From Deltaproteobacteria bacterium (GTDB taxonomy: Bacteria; Desulfobacterota; Binatia; Binatales; Binataceae): DNA of 25,070 nt. Below the pieces are notes generated by a model. It was not told the origin of the DNA. It ran no database searches and worked only from the letters and a program-made list of their open reading frames with translations. Numbering within the stretch: the first letter of the stretch is position 1; each line of letters begins with the position of its first letter. Shown in pieces: positions 24,201 through 25,070 of this stretch. Location: NCBI GenBank assembly GCA_021786815.1, contig JAJYMR010000187.1:1-25070 (forward strand), in the 5' to 3' direction. The position numbers and the translations under genes are program-made.

Positions 24201-24651
24201 GCAGAAGCGACGGCGCGAGCACCAGCAGCAGCACCGAAACGAACAGTGGCTCGAAACGGCCTGAATCGACGGCGATGGCGCTTGTGCTTGCCATGACGGC
24301 GATGCACGCTGCAATCGTGAACGAGCGCCAGTACCGACCGAACCACGATGACATCGCGAAACCGAGCAGCACGAAGCCGGCGCCCAGGTTGAACAGATGA
24401 AAGGGAAGTGTTTGCCGCAGGCTCGGAGAACCGATCGCCCGGTAGAGATACGCGCTCTGGAAAGCTATTACGCAGGCCGCGGCAACTCGCAGCAGCCCAT
24501 TAAGGCGCGGGGCCGAAACGGCAGGACAGTCGATTTCCTCCGCGTCGTCGCGCGTGACGGCCTCAACCGAGCCGGCTTGCCCGCCGCTCTGTTCCTGCCG
24601 GCCGCGCCCCTGCCCGCCGGCGCATTCGTTCGGTGTTGGCGCCACGGCCAT
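18292..24651 (-). CDS. Giant membrane-anchored hybrid histidine kinase with ten PAS/PAC units
   Basis: Residues are counted from the ATG at 24651, which has GGGAG eight bases upstream; ATG 24666 and TTG 24675 are alternatives. The 2,119-residue protein has about six membrane helices (roughly 53-200), then ten tandem PAS/PAC units of 124-125 residues (225-1473). A HisKA domain follows, with the phospho-accepting His1496 in SHEIRTP, then the N box (NLVGNAIKF), DTGIGI and GGSGLGLTIV of the ATPase. Receiver 1 has Asp1787, receiver 2 Asp1930 with Thr1963 and Lys1985, and the C-terminal HPt domain has His2063 in AHRLKG. This is a BarA-like internal phosphorelay fed by an unusually long sensory array. 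No cognate response regulator lies in the window. Each unit ends in an RDIS-type strand and an ERKxAExxLRESE-type linker helix, suiting signal transfer along a continuous coiled coil. The ligand is unknown. Receiver 1 lacks the usual Thr/Ser. Confidence 0.95.
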   Translation of the reverse strand: MAVAPTPNECAGGQGRGRQEQSGGQAGSVEAVTRDDAEEIDCPAVSAPRLNGLLRVAAACVIAFQSAYLYRAIGSPSLRQTLPFHLFNLGAGFVLLGFAMSSWFGRYWRSFTIAACIAVMASTSAIAVDSGRFEPLFVSVLLLVLAPSLLPWSWKYQATLSATGLACYLIPVLIHQQSDGVLTMHLLGLVVGTAFAQANTFFGMRDRVELRGTREALRAQINALRESEQKFRSFFEASLDPIVITDLETAKILDINDSFATRTGYSRERATGHTTVELGMWREVETRAKLLERLVAQGYHRDAEISLLGANGDEIPMLVSSVIAKVGGRDCVITVLHDIAALKKAQGELYANEKKFHEIFDSSLDYIVVLSLADGRFLDVNREFTRSLGYTREEALGKTTVEMGVWTQRELRRALDKEIRNKGFYRSVEVELRAKDGRIIDCLSSAVLTRIGTEDCVVVFARDISHLKEAERKLKDSEATLRQIFDTSLDEIIVLDIATERLIDVNPEFLRNIGLPRTAVVGRPVTELLECDPEQREKLRIELLQHGMVRNFEVSLRRPDGKPHDLLVSMSLTYLNGRLCAISFSRDISELKATERALRDSEEKFRHIFESNLDIVLITDRQTGMIVEVNEEFVRRTGFSRGEVLGRSTIEVGVWAEPEQREQLYRRLGERGYIHGMEARLRTRTGAPIATLISSAIIRLGGKECVLSVARDISDLKAVESALRESEQKFRRIFEKTVDMVLLTSLTTGTVIEVNEEFVRLTGWSREEAIGRSNADLNLWIDFDARDKFFAELKEKGYVKSFESDLRLKDGGTIPVLVSSVSISLGNQDCTVTVMRDISRLRQAERKLRESEANLRQMFDASTDSISLVDDETGEFIDINQAFVNFTGFSREEVIGRRSLELGFWNDSREREEFYRALHEKGRVHNIEVDFNIKGGGCFPCLISAAMLEIQGRRCVLALARDISERKQAERALRESEATLRQIFDASTDSISLVDDETGEFVHVNQELLNFTGYSRDEIIGRTAMELGIWERPEDLQEFRRQIKENGRVHNMEIDFKLKSGASIPGLISAVRISVRGRQCVLSITRDISERKEAERRLRRSEENLRRIFNSSLDPMAINTVNDGTYVEVNDAFLEITGLARDRIIGRTFRDIGIWPDKAQWKEYDARLRKNGKVRNLEAAFRDGNGNVIPALISGVVVEIGGRQCCLSIVRDISVLKDAERKLMESSAMLRKTFDSVLDPMAVTDLGTSRYIDVNDEFLRLAGYSRDEVVGRTYWDLGIWDNSTDETEFMCQLAAESEVRNVEITFRTRDGVRIPTLVSAVVLELGGRRCALWIARDISQRKDAERRLRESEAMLREIFQSSVDNISLIEMHTARLVETNEEFERTLGYTKEELVDRTVAELGLVADREVRKRLFEALNEHGEVRNMEVPLRTRSGRIVPTLVSANVLEVRGRRCALSIARDITQLKEAQRQLEAAREAALAASNAKSEFLSSMSHEIRTPMNAILGMADLLWETDLNPEQRRYLDTVISNGNALLDLINSILDLAKVESGRLSLEAVRFDAAELTEKVAETLAIRAHEKGVELAVRFAADLPAAVVGDPLRLRQVLTNLVGNAIKFTEQGEVEIRVEREPAASSPAGLRFSVRDTGIGIAADKLASIFSPFTQADSSTTRRYGGSGLGLTIVDRLVRLMGGRIDVESTPGKGSVFRFTAKFAEPAEAADTENYRLPELDGAGILVVDDNATMRSIVGEMLSRAGATVAEAASATEGLEFLARHRSAATPFSAVFIDCRMPEVDGIRMALRMRESGDRTPIVMMPESVELGAKLARMKRLGLERYLIKPIKRRELYAAAAAVLSSAPLVVEQPLRERPQHPENEILKRPLRILLADDSPDNRALIRAYLKKSNCLLDEAENGSVAVEKVKTRRYDLVLMDIQMPVLDGYAAVRAIRQWERDRANPRTPIIALTASALDDAVHRALEAGCDLHVSKPVKKATLLASIAKAVAQGTDSGASDQNGNGLNGGPVIAVDPDISDLIPGFLDRKREDAHRIIEALRDGELDTVARLAHRLKGEGGSYGFDEISEIGAALEFAVKTGEIEAARRFAAELATYLEGVQVVYEESAD
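20233..23979 (-). repeat. Ten-unit coding repeat (PAS/PAC units, 375-base period)
   Basis: Within the kinase gene, ten units of 375 bases (the third is 372) follow one another with no spacer. Each begins at an RESExxLRxIFxxSLD-like helix and ends at an AERxL linker. Units 6 (21733-22107) and 7 (21358-21732) are the most alike: both contain the protein segment FDASTDSISLVDDETGEF, and 21671-21702 is base-for-base identical to 22046-22077, exactly 375 bases apart. The other units are well diverged, so the array grew by old duplications plus at least one more recent duplication or gene conversion. Confidence 0.9.
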
Positions 24652-24675
24652 CGCAATTGCTCCCATGCCCGGCAA

Positions 24676-24923
24676 GCCGGGCGCCTAGGGAAGTTACGTA
24701 GTTAAGCAATTACGATGCCCTTATCAAGAGCGCGCAGGCGGAAAACGAATCGGCGCCAGCGTTCGCTATATTGCGCCAAAACTGGCGCCTGGGCTCACAG
24801 GCCGTCTTGATCTGGCACACCCGGCGATAAGTCTGCTCGAAACGCCATCGAAGCTTGTTGCGCGGTTGCGACGCGAAGCCAAGGGCTGGGACACCGAGGC
24901 AGCGCAGATGTCCGAAAATAAGC
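24676..24923. promoter_or_regulatory. Upstream region of the kinase gene with inverted repeats
   Basis: No gene is supported here. GCCCGG/CCGGGC (24667-24682) forms a tight hairpin with a CAAG loop next to the alternative kinase starts. GGCGCCAG (24752-24759) and CTGGCGCC (24782-24789) are perfect inverted repeats 22 bases apart around an AT-rich GCTATATTG, a plausible operator/promoter arrangement for the leftward kinase gene. No matched -35/-10 pair stands out. Confidence 0.35.
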
Positions 24924-24958
24924 AACCGGCGCATCGCCTGCTGCGCGATGCGCCGGTT
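24924..24958 (-). terminator. Strong Rho-independent terminator of the right-edge gene
   Basis: AACCGGCGCATCGC (24924-24937) and its exact complement GCGATGCGCCGGTT (24945-24958) form a perfect 14-base stem with a seven-base loop. Read leftward it is followed by GCTTATTTTC and lies 24 bases past the stop of the gene entering from the right. On the other strand TTTT also ends the stem, so it may act both ways. Confidence 0.85.
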
Positions 24959-24982
24959 TTGCCCCATGGGGCGCTGTTGCGG

Positions 24983-25070
24983 TTACAGTTCCGCCGCGTA
25001 GCGCATCGCGTTGGTCGTGAAGAAGTTCTTGTCCACCGCGCCCATGTTGATATACCAGCACTCGCGCTCG
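24983..25070 (-). CDS. C-terminal end of an unidentified protein (partial)
   Basis: The reverse strand is open from the window edge to a TAA at 24983-24985 and encodes a C-terminus containing CWYINMGAVDKNFFTTNAMR and ending YAAEL. Support for its being real is the adjacent strong terminator, the codon use in line with the neighbours, and the lack of stops. I do not recognise the family. The rest of the gene lies beyond the right edge. Between its stop and the terminator is a perfect 12-base palindrome, GCCCCATGGGGC (24961-24972). Confidence 0.65.
   Translation of the reverse strand, partial: ERECWYINMGAVDKNFFTTNAMRYAAEL

Noticed and set aside
24710..24967. Leftward 85-codon frame upstream of the kinase
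   Set aside because: It reads through the perfect terminator stem and the inverted repeats, has no recognisable features and no ribosome site.

Overview
This is a GC-rich bacterial chromosome window with tightly packed genes, mostly in short operons, and no phage, plasmid, CRISPR, rRNA or tRNA signature that I could see. It carries a bacterial coenzyme F420 pathway with split cofG and cofH, a bacterial complex I module (nuoB, nuoF, nuoG), a 2-oxo acid dehydrogenase complex and a giant membrane-bound hybrid histidine kinase. This suits an uncultured soil or sediment lineage of the Binatota, deltaproteobacterial or Rokubacteria kind. That placement is an inference from gene content; no marker gene here settles it.

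Left part (1-3700): a leftward ImuA/RecA-like mutasome gene cut by the window edge; a rightward glycerol dehydrogenase (gldA); and, convergent with it, a leftward GNA1162-like lipoprotein. Between the lipoprotein and the next operon lie a hairpin terminator and a degenerate palindromic interspersed repeat.

F420 operon (3685-8822, leftward): cofG, cofH, cofD, cofE and a trans-polyprenyl diphosphate synthase, with start/stop overlaps or gaps of at most 13 bases. CofG and CofH make the deazaflavin FO, CofD adds the phospho-lactyl-type side chain, and CofE adds glutamates. The guanylyltransferase (CofC/FbiD) is not in the window. A divergent DUF1028 Ntn-hydrolase-like gene with a TPR-like tail follows.

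Central carbon and redox block (10090-18215, rightward): E1 alpha, E1 beta and lipoyl E2 of a branched-chain/pyruvate-type 2-oxo acid dehydrogenase, with no E3; a zinc alcohol dehydrogenase; then nuoB, nuoF and a short nuoG, without nuoE, nuoC or nuoD between them.

Right part (18292-24651, leftward): a single gene of about 2,120 codons for a membrane-anchored hybrid sensor kinase with ten tandem PAS/PAC units of about 125 residues, a HisKA/HATPase core, two receiver domains and an HPt domain. It is the most unusual object in the window. A strong hairpin terminator and the last 28 codons of an unidentified leftward gene close the window.
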